This document shows positions 11,683 to 21,974 of a stretch of 64,000 bases of DNA, piece by piece. This DNA is from Zarea fungicola (Eukaryota > Ascomycota > Sordariomycetes > Hypocreales > Cordycipitaceae), in contig FWCC01000268.1 of NCBI GenBank assembly GCA_900169235.1, positions 149,341 to 213,340 on the forward strand, given 5' to 3'. Each line of letters opens with the position of its first letter. The first letter of the stretch is position 1. The notes beneath the pieces were generated by a model. It was not told where the DNA came from and ran no database searches. It saw only the letters and a program-made list of their open reading frames with translations. The position numbers and the translations under genes are program-made.

Positions 11683-12560
11683 CCTGATGAATAATGTGCT
11701 TTCATGAAAAGCACATACACGGACAAACGAGCGTCCCATGGGCGGCATTTGGCGGTATTTAGATGGGAGACTCTGGTGGCGGAGAATTGCGCGACTTTGT
11801 GGGTCAGATTTTTCAGCACTACGGAAGTTTGCGGTCTTTTGCGGTCATTCGCTAGGTGGCCCGGCGGCCCCGACACTAGCCAATTACCGCCAACCGTTGG
11901 TCGCCCGGCCCCACTAATTGCCTCGGTACGCATTCTCATCAACTCCGCATTTACAATTGATCGCAAGGTTATTCGCCAGCATGATCAGGCCACACTCCAT
12001 ACAATAACCTCTTTCATTTCCCCATTCTTAATAAGCATTGTGGCTGTTGCTCATGATAAGTTAAGTTTACTGTATTCGCTGCCGATCGTGGCGTTTCCTA
12101 TTCTGGATAGCCTACTCTGGAAGGTGGCGCTGGTCGGTCACAGCCGGTCCTCAAGTCTTTCAAGTAGCTGATCCAAAATTCTTGCGTCTATCTTCCAGCA
12201 ATTGATTTTTAATACCCCTGTATGTAAACTGGCTAGTTTTATGTAATAACCACTTATCGTTATGTTTCTGAGTGGCGCATGGTGAAAGCCCAACGGACTT
12301 TGGCGTCAGAAGTTGACGGAAGTTTCTTGCTTCCACCTACCAGCGTTTGATTTTTAATATTTTGATGTGTAACTATCGTAATTTATAATATGAAAATGGT
12401 TTGACTTTGAAATGATCTTCATTTGAAGCGCGGTGGAGACTTCGCGATTTATAAGAGTGCCTCACCTCATCCTTGATCAGCCCATCTCGATTATCCATAC
12501 TTGTACATTATTTTCGCCCCAATCACCACTACCTAACACCATACAAGATCAGATTTCAAG
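11683..12560. promoter_or_regulatory. Divergent promoter, regulator / reductase
   Basis: This 878-base region separates two divergently transcribed genes and contains no supported coding sequence. A TATA-like TTTATAAG lies near 12448-12455, about 110 bases before the reductase start. A CGG-N6-CCG pair lies at 12135-12146 and is listed separately. Confidence 0.5.
12135..12146. promoter_or_regulatory. CGG-N6-CCG, possible Zn2Cys6 binding site
   Basis: The inverted half-sites CGG and CCG with a 6-base spacer match the format bound by dimeric Zn2Cys6 proteins of the yeast Ppr1 type. The site lies between a Zn2Cys6 gene and the divergent reductase, about 415 bases upstream of the latter. A match this short can arise by chance. 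Confidence 0.35.
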
Positions 12561-13690
12561 ATGGCTAAGGAAACTCTTCTTGTAAGTTTGCACCTTTGCT
12601 CAAGTGTCCTATCCCATGTGCATATGCCATTAACAACATGTAGATCACCGGCGCCACCGGCATGATAGGTTTCAAAACATTGATCCTTTTGCTTCAGCAA
12701 GACAAGTACAACATTCGCGTCGCTGTGCGATCTCAGGCTAGCTTCGACAAGCTTCTTACTCCCAAGATTATTTTACCATTTACATCGCAACTCGAACCTG
12801 TTATTGTCCCCGACATCACCGTGCCAGGCGCGTATGACGATGCGGTCAAGGGAGCAACTTATGTCGTCCACGTTGCCTCCCCCCTGCCCACAGCATCCGT
12901 TTCCGATCATGAAGAGGATTTGATTAAGCCCGCTATTCAAGGTACTATTGGAATTTTGGAGTCGGCCTACAAGACCATAGGCGTCAAGAAAATTGTAATC
13001 ACCGCCTCCCTTGCTTCTATTGCCGATTCGGATTTTATAGCCAGTGGCGCTATCGTGACTGGTAAGTTTCACAATTTCAAGTCGTCACCTCTCTATTTCT
13101 AACAAAGTATAGAGCAAGTTCGCTCCGTCAACACAACCCGGCCCTTCGCGAGCGCAGCTGTGGCGTATGGTGCGTCCAAGGCTCTCTCGTTCCAGGCAGC
13201 CGATGAGTTCATTGCCGACAAGAAACCAGCCTTCATCGTTGTGAAGCTGCTTCCGACATTCGTTATTGGCCGAGACGAAACCGTTACTTCGGCTGCAGAA
13301 ATTGCCAAAGGCACGAATGGCGTGCTCATGGGTCCCGTCCTAGGACATCCCGCCCCGTATCTTAGGACAGGAGCCAGCGTGCACCTGGATGACGTTGCCG
13401 AACTGCACGTCTTGGCACTTGACCCTTCCATCAATCAAAATGAAGATTTCTTGGTCTCAAACCCCGTCTCCTTTCAGTGGGCTGACTCCTTCGACATCGT
13501 CAAGCGCAGATATCCTAAGCAGTATGCTGCTGGACTGTTCAAGTTTGACTCCATCCCACGACCAGAATCCAGAATCGCCAAACTTGACACGTCCAAAGCC
13601 ACCAAGACGTTCGGAATTGAGTTCAAGTCCTTCGAGGAGCAGGTTACCTCGGTTGTTGACCACTTTCTGGAGCTCGCTGGAGCAAACTAG
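12561..13690 (+). CDS. NAD(P)-dependent extended-SDR reductase
   Basis: Predicted cytosolic oxidoreductase of 338 aa in the dihydroflavonol-4-reductase / cinnamoyl-CoA reductase / GRE2-like group, which reduces aldehydes or ketones with NADPH. The Rossmann motif TGATGMIG lies at the N-terminus, but only once the tiny first exon (MAKETLL) is joined. The catalytic Tyr-Lys pair sits in AVAYGASKA, and the preceding ITASLAS supplies the active-site Ser region. There are three exons: 12561-12581, 12644-13061 and 13113-13690. Donors are GTAAGT and phases close. The substrate is unknown. The gene diverges from the regulator and converges on the lyase-like gene, which suggests a shared pathway. Confidence 0.88.
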
Positions 13691-13984
13691 CGACGATGCG
13701 TTGCAAAGAGCCAGTCATTAATTTACATAATCCATAACCAACATATATCAATAGACATAAAACGCACTGCAACTTCAAAATGGCACAGAAACGTCCAGTT
13801 CGTCAATACATCTTTTTCATCTCCTTTAACCGCGTAACTTTATGTTTAATGAACTCATTGTGATTACAAGATTAAATCTGACCAAATACATCCGTCAAGC
13901 CAATAAAATGGATGTGTGCAGTTACAAGGTCTAACCCAAATGGCTCCCCAATGTCCGCTGTGTTGGAAAACCAAGAACTATTCT

Positions 13985-15493
13985 TCAATTCTCACTTTTC
14001 AGAATATCCTCAATAGCCTCTTCAAGCAACTCCCCTGCTCTTAAATGCTTTCCTCGGCAATCCTTGATCCAGCCCTGGTTATCAAACACCATGTCCTCCG
14101 CCACAGTGATTAGGTTGTCGATCTCTCCCGGTCCAACGCTGCCTGCACTAATGCGAGTCTTGACAAAGCTCTCAGGGTCAAGAGCCTGGTACAGGTCCTC
14201 TGGGCTCATATCAATTTCATAGCCCAGAGAGATGAGGCTCGCCTCCCGCAGCTTTTCCGGACAGACCTCAGATTTGCTGATACCCGCCTCGCGACACATG
14301 CGCACCAAGCGGGCAACGATGCCGTGGGCCTGGCGGATGGAGAGACCTCGGGTTTGCATCAGACTGTCTGCCAAGTTGCTTGTAGTTGACCAGCTTTCGT
14401 CCAGCACTTGTTTAATACGAGCTTCATTGAGTTGGACTTCGGAAGCTACAAGACCAGCCAGAACTAGCATGTCTGATGTAGTCTCGAGGGCCTGGTCAAG
14501 TTGGGAAGGTATCCCATGAACTCTGTGATCACCCGTGCCGGCACCACGAAAGGTCGCCAGTGTAGAGCTGAGCCAACAAACACTGGGCCCTGCCGCCAAC
14601 TTGATGGTCTCCAGCGTCACAGGGTTGCGCTTCTGCGGGAAGATGCTGCTGGTGCCGCAAAATGTGTCTGGCAGCTGCACAAATCCAAACTCGTTACTCG
14701 ACCACAAGTGCAGGTCAGTGGCGAAGTCGTTCAGATGGTACATGACGAATGACAACGCAGCCACAATGTCAGCCGCAAAGTCGGCGTCCTTACCGAGGAG
14801 AGAGTGCTTTACGCTACTGTCAAAACCAAGCAACTGCGTCGTCCTCTCGCGATCAATTCGCAGGCCGGTACCGCTTCGGCCCACGGTGCCAAGAGGATTT
14901 CGGTTGACACGACTATAGGCTTCCTGGCAGCGCTCAAAATCTTCTTGAAGCTTAGCTGAGAATGACAGCAGGTAGTGTGCAAAGTTGCCTGGTTGAGCCT
15001 GCTGCATGTGGGTGTGGTAGGGGATGATGCGGGAGGAGTGGTGATGAGCCGCGGTGATTAGATGCTCCTGGAACTCGCAGATACGCCCCATGACATGGAG
15101 TAGGATATTTCTGTAGTACATGCGGCCAACGGTGGCACGCTGGTCAATACGGCTACGCGCTGTGTGAAGAGCGCCAGCGACACGGTCGCCGAGCTTTTGA
15201 CCAAGAGCAGACTCGACCTGATACAAGAGACTTTCCTTATAGGGGTCGATACGCAAACGGCTATACCCTTGGGCCCGAATATCTTGTAGAGCAGGTAGTA
15301 GTTGCTTCCCAGCAACTTTCTCCACTGTATTTTGCTCGACCAACATGACCACGTGGGCCAAGTCTATCCAACAGAAATCATCAAACTGTTTGCACTCCGA
15401 CTTTTGAGAAGGCCAAGAGTGATAAGTTTGAAAAGGTGTTGCCATGCTGTTGATGGCCGCTTTTGAGCCTGGAATTGCAATATGGCAGGGCAT
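13985..15493 (-). CDS. Argininosuccinate lyase-like (fumarase superfamily) enzyme
   Basis: A 502-aa intronless member of the aspartase/fumarase superfamily, whose enzymes eliminate fumarate from a succinyl-N or succinyl-O compound. The signature loop reads GTSSIFPQKRNP (residues 280-291). The second conserved block is PYHTHMQQAQP (158-168) and the first is HTARSRIDQ (110-118). True argininosuccinate lyases have SRNDQ in that first block; here Asn is Ile. The C-terminal region resembles the argininosuccinate lyase C-terminal domain. An in-frame Met at residue 17 could be the real start. The changed substrate-contact residue and the setting beside a reductase and regulator suggest a paralogue with a different substrate, not the housekeeping arginine enzyme. 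Confidence 0.82.
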   Translation of the reverse strand: MPCHIAIPGSKAAINSMATPFQTYHSWPSQKSECKQFDDFCWIDLAHVVMLVEQNTVEKVAGKQLLPALQDIRAQGYSRLRIDPYKESLLYQVESALGQKLGDRVAGALHTARSRIDQRATVGRMYYRNILLHVMGRICEFQEHLITAAHHHSSRIIPYHTHMQQAQPGNFAHYLLSFSAKLQEDFERCQEAYSRVNRNPLGTVGRSGTGLRIDRERTTQLLGFDSSVKHSLLGKDADFAADIVAALSFVMYHLNDFATDLHLWSSNEFGFVQLPDTFCGTSSIFPQKRNPVTLETIKLAAGPSVCWLSSTLATFRGAGTGDHRVHGIPSQLDQALETTSDMLVLAGLVASEVQLNEARIKQVLDESWSTTSNLADSLMQTRGLSIRQAHGIVARLVRMCREAGISKSEVCPEKLREASLISLGYEIDMSPEDLYQALDPESFVKTRISAGSVGPGEIDNLITVAEDMVFDNQGWIKDCRGKHLRAGELLEEAIEDILKSEN

Positions 15494-18400
15494 TGTAGGC
15501 TTGTGTTGTGTCGTCTCGCGAAGCGCTCTTCTTCCACAAAGGGTTAGGGTTCGTTTGGCGTAATAACAGACTATGGGTAAGGTAGAGATAGAGGAGTTGA
15601 AATACTTGTAGAATAAGGTTCAGCTGAAAGAAATAAGCTGAATGATAAGGTTCAGGCCTGTCCAAATCTTCGGGAAGCGCACGTCCTTTTAACCTGATAC
15701 GTCTCCTTGCTGGTCACTGAATCAACACTGGCTAAGCGTCTGCTCGTCAGGGACAGGATTGCACAACCTGTCAGTTTACGTAGAGCATTCTCGTTGGTCC
15801 CATCAAATACTTCCGGTGTACCTTTCCACGCTCGTATGTCAGAAATACTTTGTCTCTCTTGTCGACTAAGACCAGTCCCCTGCGAGACGCACGACGACCT
15901 AGGCACATGGACGATGGCATCCTGAGCAATGACACTGGCCCACAACGGTCCACTACTACTAGAAAATCCTTAAATTTCTGAGAAAGGTGAGATTATTACC
16001 AGTATCGGTCCCGCCTGTCTTTGGCCAAAACGAAATGTTTCATACGAGCACGTGGATGACGTCGTGACCGTGGTGACGCAATGTTGGAGCCGAGCGCAGG
16101 GGCAGTTAGGATGCAGTTACCAAGTTGTCAAATTTTCAATTTCCTTCGCGGTTTGCATTCTCCAATGTTGTGAATATAATCCAATCTAAGTCAAAATCCC
16201 TAAGCATTGGTTTCAATACCTTTGCAGTCTCCTGTCGATCCTTGCCTCGCAAGGCCATCCATACCCTTGGCAGGTCGCGTGCTAGTTTGGAACTAGATCG
16301 GGCGACCCGCAAGCCACATCGAAAGTTGCGAAGTCCGTGTGCAGATCGCTCCCTCGGCGGGCAAAAACATACCCTCACAAGGTATTGCGTCCCGTAAGTT
16401 TGCAGGAGTAAAGCAGAGACACAATTGCATTAATGGGCCAGTGTAAATCACGAAGACATGGTTTTTGGTAGGCGTGCATTCGGAAGCCCAGCTAAGAACT
16501 AGATAGAAATCATGTAGATTGCACCAGATTCACTGTCGCTCCGGAAATTAAAACAAAAATGAGTTAAAGCTTTCATATCCGAGTCATACCACGACTTTGC
16601 ACACCCGGCCCTAGCAAAGAGCGCCAGGGTTTTCAACAGTCGAAATGTCCAAATCCATTCCGTTCATTCCCTAAAACCTGTTCACAAACCTGTGCAACTG
16701 AAGGTGCATAAATATTAAACGTATTGGATGGTTCTTATTTCTCTTGGCAAGGACCTAACAACAAATAGGGATTATTAGCGGTGGCACAGACCCTCGCTGG
16801 GCTCCGTAACCCAGTCACTGGTTGACTGGGTATGCCGTGGCGCCGATCGCGTCGATCTGTTGGCACCGAAAATAGCCAGAGCAATCATTACGAAAAGTGG
16901 GATCGCAGCCAGAGATGATGTGGCTCTCCCATGCCTCTCCAAAAGCTGCCTAGTACAAGAGATATGGTTCCTTACTTCTGAGAATTCCTTGCATCTTGAA
17001 TCCGATCAGTCGGGTCTGAAATCATCGCATTTTCTAGATGTAGGCAGGAAGGGCCCTTCATTTGGCGTTGTGATGAAAAATGGCATTGCGACCACTCAAG
17101 GAGAGCAAACCGCTCAGAGACAAGCAATGACTATCCGCATTTTGGAGCGCATCTCCCGCTCTCCCGGAAATAAAGCACAGTCTTATTTTCACATTACTTT
17201 CTTGCTTATCGTTGCATGATATCAAACTTGAAGGGCCTTGTTGCAGACACCAATGTGACCTTCCTCTTGCGGTGGTGCAGGTTTCGAGTGCCGGCCGAGC
17301 TTTCGAGCCCCAGATGACTACATTGTGAACAATGTTGCAAATAAGCTCAGGCCACTGCCACTACCCACCGCAACCCGATATTCTCCGTCAACGCCTCTCC
17401 GCAGGCATAGTTCTTGGCAACTACAAGTTCATTCCAACAGGGCTTACAAAACAAATAGGAATTGCGGTGTGGATTGAGCTTATCAGCTGTCAACCCGCCC
17501 CTGTCTCACATTACCACTGCATCAAATTCGCCTTGGAGATTGTTTGATGGAGCCCGCCAGTAGCTACTTGGTGGCGCTCCTTTTACTCGGCAAATGAACC
17601 GGATTCCACTAGACGGCTTTGCAAAGTGACTATTCTAAAAACATCTAATGTACTTGCCGATCAATTTATTTTATATGGTACCGTTTCACAGAGTAATTAT
17701 TACGTAGGCATAGGTTGCTTGATAGGTACTTGTCTCAGTCCATGGGACAACTTGGAAGCCCTGAAACCTCGGCCACGGTAGCGCACGCTTATTCCCATCG
17801 ACCAATGAGCTGGGGTATGGCATTTAAATTATCATACTCCCAAGACGAGCAACAAAAAAAGATATGTAATGTGAAGGTTTCGCGGAAATGTTCCGTGAAC
17901 GTTCTCAAGGTGGTGAGAGGTCCATTTGATCCTGTCAGAGTCGGCACTAAATGCCCTAGTTATCAAACAGAATGATTATGGAACATTCCACTTAATTTCC
18001 TGTCAACTACAGGAAATGTGTGAGATGCCATTTGAGGCGCTGCCGAAATGCAAAACACACTGAGTTGCTCGGGGGGACTCCCTCCGCAAGAAGTAAGTGA
18101 GAGTGCCCGCATAGTTCTCAAGCTGGATACCCAAACCTCCATAGGCGGAAGACCCCCTCTTGCTTCGTCACATTTGATTTTAAACGCAGGGCACAACATT
18201 CAGATCCAGAAAAACCCTACTTGCACAAAAGTTCCATCGCATCGAACACCACAAAAAATTCTTCCCTGCATATTCAATAGCGAACACGTAATCAGTGGCA
18301 TGTAGCGTCAAGGCACAGACAGCTTGATCAACCGCTTAACCAGGGACGAATAACAGTTCTCTCAACAATATCTCTCTGTTTCAAGGTCAAATTACTGAAA

Positions 18401-19133
18401 CCTGGAATATTTTGGTATGTCTATGTGATCATTCCTATATAGATTTCGTGTTCACTTTGTCACATTTGGTGCAATCAGTGATGATACGCGTGTCGAAGGA
18501 AAACGAAGTGACGATCCTCTGACCCTTGTAGGACTACTTACAGTCTGGTTTTCATTTCCATCAACTCATCAAGATGTTAAGCCTCTAGTTTTATTTCACA
18601 CGGCAGGTCCAAAACTGCGATTCAAATGTAAGGGAAAGGTTTGCGGATCTCGCTCGTGCCTCGCTCGTCGATCACTTGCAGCTTTGGGTCACTATGAGGT
18701 GTGAAATCATTGAACCTCTTGGCGAAATACGACCATGAGACTGAGCAGCAGCATTTTGACAGGGATACTAAATGAGTTGTATTAGTGATCTTCACCGTGG
18801 ATGTCTCAGTACACGAGTTTACCAGCTACGCGCTTGCTACATTATCGTTGACACCCGTGGGGCAAGAAAATATCGAATGCAAAGCCAGGGAATGCACATG
18901 CCGTCATTACTCACTTACTTTGAGGTCGCACTTGTTGAGTAAGAAACGTTTGCAATGTATAGTGGTGAACTTTCCATCTTAAAGGAAACGTCAAGTCGTC
19001 CAATAAAGGGTCATACCTTGGCGGAGGATATATACTCTCTACTGACGGGAGACATTTGTATCGACCTTCTCACATCACCATCACGCTCTTTTTACTTCCC
19101 CACTTGTCTTTTTTATATTCATCTTGGATTAAA
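15494..19133. other. 3.6-kb stretch without a supported gene
   Basis: Open frames on both strands are short, mutually overlapping and lack recognisable motifs or consistent splice signals. A TATA-like GGATATATAC lies near 19026-19035, upstream of the membrane-protein gene. A strong hairpin lies at 16809-16831. The region may hold lost genes, long UTRs or non-coding transcripts. Confidence 0.45.
16809..16831. repeat. Perfect 9-bp hairpin
   Basis: ACCCAGTCA and TGACTGGGT are exact reverse complements separated by CTGGT. No gene lies nearby that would make it a terminator. Confidence 0.7.
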
Positions 19134-20942
19134 ATGCTCAGAGATGTTGGCCATGGGGCTCTATCAGCCGTCAACTTTGTCTGGCGCTGGTCCGTCCCCT
19201 ACAACAGTCGCAATCGCCCTGAAGACGACCTCTACGCCGCCGTATGGAGAATAGGGCTTGACGATTCCAGTATCCTGGACATTATCCAAGCTTCATTCAG
19301 TGACATACCGCGTGATCAACTACCTATAGAGGAAGAAGCCATCCGGCGCCTTGTCCGGGAGCGCTACCCACCCGGTGGCGACAGTCCATCCTCATGCGCC
19401 TCTTCTACCTGCCAGGATGACAGTGACACTGCAAGCACTCATGCATCAAGCACTACAAACGTGGACAAGAAAGGTATCATCAGCATCGAAGCCCAAAAGC
19501 AGCTCCTTCTCGACTCTGCCGAGGAAACATGGCCGCACCTCCCGAATCCTCTCCGTTCCCTTCTTGCCAGCCTCAACGCCAGGCACATTGAAACGAAGCT
19601 CACATCCCTTCTCGCCTCGCCTTTCCACACCTCCTCCGGCCACAGTGCGCTCCAGCGCGCCTCGGCCGGCATCCACCGTACACTCAGCATGTGGCGGTAC
19701 GGCTTTCAAGTCGCCGTCCCGCGCGTCGAGCGCTGCCTCACCAATATCTTCATCGCCTTCCTCGTCTTCAGCGCCATCTACCCGGACGTGGCCGCCGGTG
19801 TCCTCGGCGAGCGCTCGTACAACCAGCGGTCCATCGGCGGGCGCATCGTCACGCTCTGCCAGCTGTGGTTCCTGTGGCGGTACCCGTACCACTCACTCTG
19901 GCTCCTCTTCAACTGGAGCCTCGAGCGGCTGCTCGGTGCCTTTGTCGGCAGCACCGTGTATGCCCTCGCGGCCGTGGTGCCCGTCATCCACGCCGCCTAC
20001 AGCACATCGTGGTTCCGAATCATGATGCTCGCGGTTTCCATGTCGTGGCAGATTGGCGTGCAGTTCTCGCCCGCGCTGCGCGACTACGTCATGCGTCTGG
20101 TGACGAGGCGGCAAATGGTCGCGATGCGGCGCCGTCGACTTGAAGCGGAAGAAGAGCCCATGGACTGGGACGAAGCGGATCGCATCATCAATGCGGAGCT
20201 CGTTACAGTCAAGACTTTTGCCACCACACAGCAGAAGCAGCAGCAGTGCAGGGGCAGCAACAAATTAGTAGTCTCAGCGCCCGCAGAGGACGTTCCCCTT
20301 CGTGTCCGTGTGGAGCGCTACCTCCAGTATACAGCCTGCTGGAAGCTCGGGCGCCCGGCCGACCAGCTCGTCGGTCTCTTCAAGGATGACCTGGAGTCCA
20401 TCATCAATATCTACAAAGACTACCAGTCCACCAGCTCCGGCCGCTACGCTGCCGCCGCCGACGACGGCCATGTCGAGCCGCGCACGCCCAAGTTTCTCCT
20501 CGTCTTTTTCGATATGGCCATCTTTGCGTACGTATGCTACTCCTTTTACCCGCAGCCTTTCACGTTCAACACCGTCGTCGCGTATGGCACCGTCGTGTGC
20601 ATCAAGCAGTCCATAATCGCGTGCAAGCGCTACCAGACACCCAAGAGCGCGCGCAGGCTCTTTACCAACATGGTCTCCATCAACATAATTGGCGTGTTCC
20701 TCGTCTCGACGCCCGTGACGGTGGACAGGAACGTGTTGAAGAGCGACGTCAACTTTATTTTGCTGACGCTGGCCATGGTCTTTGCGACGTTGTTTCTAGC
20801 GGAGACAATTGCGCCGTTGCTGCTGGCGCTGGTGGAGGGCCTGGTATCAGCGTGCGATTGGGTGCAAAGCAAGGTGCACACGAAGAAGAAAACCCACGAT
20901 GTTGACAATGTGGGTAGAGGGGAAGTCAAGTGTATTGAGTGA
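19134..20942 (+). CDS. Multipass membrane protein, function unknown
   Basis: Single-exon protein of 602 aa. I do not recognise a named family. After a soluble N-terminal ~170 residues with a Ser/Thr-rich stretch, there are several hydrophobic segments: around FIAFLVFSAIYPDV, LLFNWSLERLLGAFVGS, VYALAAVVPVIHAAY, MLAVSMSW, FFDMAIFAYVCY, VSINIIGVFLVS and ILLTLAMVFATLFLAE. A charged middle region follows the first membrane cluster (two Arg-rich stretches and a Gln run). The start is the first ATG after a TATA-like element about 100 bases upstream. Codon use is GC-rich at third positions, consistent with a genuinely expressed gene. It could be a transporter-like or organelle membrane protein. Confidence 0.75.
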   Translation: MLRDVGHGALSAVNFVWRWSVPYNSRNRPEDDLYAAVWRIGLDDSSILDIIQASFSDIPRDQLPIEEEAIRRLVRERYPPGGDSPSSCASSTCQDDSDTASTHASSTTNVDKKGIISIEAQKQLLLDSAEETWPHLPNPLRSLLASLNARHIETKLTSLLASPFHTSSGHSALQRASAGIHRTLSMWRYGFQVAVPRVERCLTNIFIAFLVFSAIYPDVAAGVLGERSYNQRSIGGRIVTLCQLWFLWRYPYHSLWLLFNWSLERLLGAFVGSTVYALAAVVPVIHAAYSTSWFRIMMLAVSMSWQIGVQFSPALRDYVMRLVTRRQMVAMRRRRLEAEEEPMDWDEADRIINAELVTVKTFATTQQKQQQCRGSNKLVVSAPAEDVPLRVRVERYLQYTACWKLGRPADQLVGLFKDDLESIINIYKDYQSTSSGRYAAAADDGHVEPRTPKFLLVFFDMAIFAYVCYSFYPQPFTFNTVVAYGTVVCIKQSIIACKRYQTPKSARRLFTNMVSINIIGVFLVSTPVTVDRNVLKSDVNFILLTLAMVFATLFLAETIAPLLLALVEGLVSACDWVQSKVHTKKKTHDVDNVGRGEVKCIE

Positions 20943-21511
20943 TCGGATGATTAGTCGGCAAGGGGTGAAGGAAAACAGACTCTCAAAAGGAGGAGACACT
21001 AGACTAGCTGCATCACTTTTAAAGCTTGATTTCTTTTGGATATACTGAATTAAAAGTCGCATCACCTCCGCCCTTCTAAAAATTCATAATAGCATTCCTT
21101 AGGCCATTTAACTATTTTCTGCTTTTTTTTGTTGTTTAATTTGGGCAATCTTGCTTATTCCTGGCAGCGTCGATTATGAAACGCAATACATTTGTCGTGT
21201 CGCAGGCCAAGCTGCACCGTAACACTCCGTGTTTCAAGACAACCTGAGCTGTCTCCCAGTCGCCGCCTCTCCTTTCAACATTTTCTCTTCCTTCTCTCCT
21301 TTACAAGCAACATCATTTGTCAAAAAGTTTTATAATACCGGAACTACAAAGAAAACACCGTCATACTAATTTCTTTTCACATTCCGGGCATCTGCGTGCG
21401 CTACCTCCACCGGTGCAATCTGCTGAACAGCTGAACATTATACAAACAACAACCAGAGAAACACAAGAAAACCGACGAAAAAAATCAAAAGAAGAAGAAA
21501 AAACTATTGAA
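20943..21511. other. Intergenic
   Basis: 3' region of the membrane-protein gene and 5' leader of the small gene at 21512. The leader is purine-rich just before the start codon. Nothing else is visible. Confidence 0.4.
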
Positions 21512-21793
21512 ATGGGCAAATTCGACTTTCTCAAATCTGTCGGCGCAACTGAAGAGGCCGTCGCCGTCCTCAACGACCAACCCAACCTCTTTACCAACCT
21601 CATTCTCGTCCTCATCGGACTCAGCCTCCAGGCAGGCCTACTCTGGTATATTCACTATGCGACGCTAAAACCGAGCCAGAAGAAGAAGCCGGATACAAAG
21701 AGCAGCTCCAGGGCCGGTGGTATGTTAGGTGGCTTGGGTGGTTTGGGCAGGGGACGAGCAAAAGACAATGCGCGTCGGGGGCCGGGGAAATGA
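21512..21793 (+). CDS. Small single-pass membrane protein (93 aa), unknown
   Basis: Short protein beginning MGKFDFLKSVGATEE. One hydrophobic segment spans about residues 29-48 (NLILVLIGLSLQAGLLWYI). A basic tail follows with KKK and a Gly-rich repeat (GGMLGGLGGLGRGR). The layout suggests a tail-facing membrane protein of the ER or mitochondria with a positively charged cytosolic or matrix end, but this is inference. The in-frame upstream frame has no better start, and the chosen ATG follows an A-rich leader, as in fungal start contexts. No family is recognised. Confidence 0.6.
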   Translation: MGKFDFLKSVGATEEAVAVLNDQPNLFTNLILVLIGLSLQAGLLWYIHYATLKPSQKKKPDTKSSSRAGGMLGGLGGLGRGRAKDNARRGPGK

Positions 21794-21974
21794 TTTTTCT
21801 ATTTTCTCTTATTCGAGTTTGAATTATTGTACATCTCTCTCTGCGTGAGACAAATGGCATCAGATAGGCATTTCTAATTTCCCCCTTCAATGCTGCATGA
21901 CGCGGGCTGGCATCTCCATCATTTCACCTAGTCCTTTATTTCAATTATAATTAGATTATTATTCTTATTTTCTT

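Noticed and set aside
16125..16397. Overlapping plus and minus frames in the gene-free region
   Set aside because: Both lack motifs, splice support and codon bias; they are mirror images of one another.
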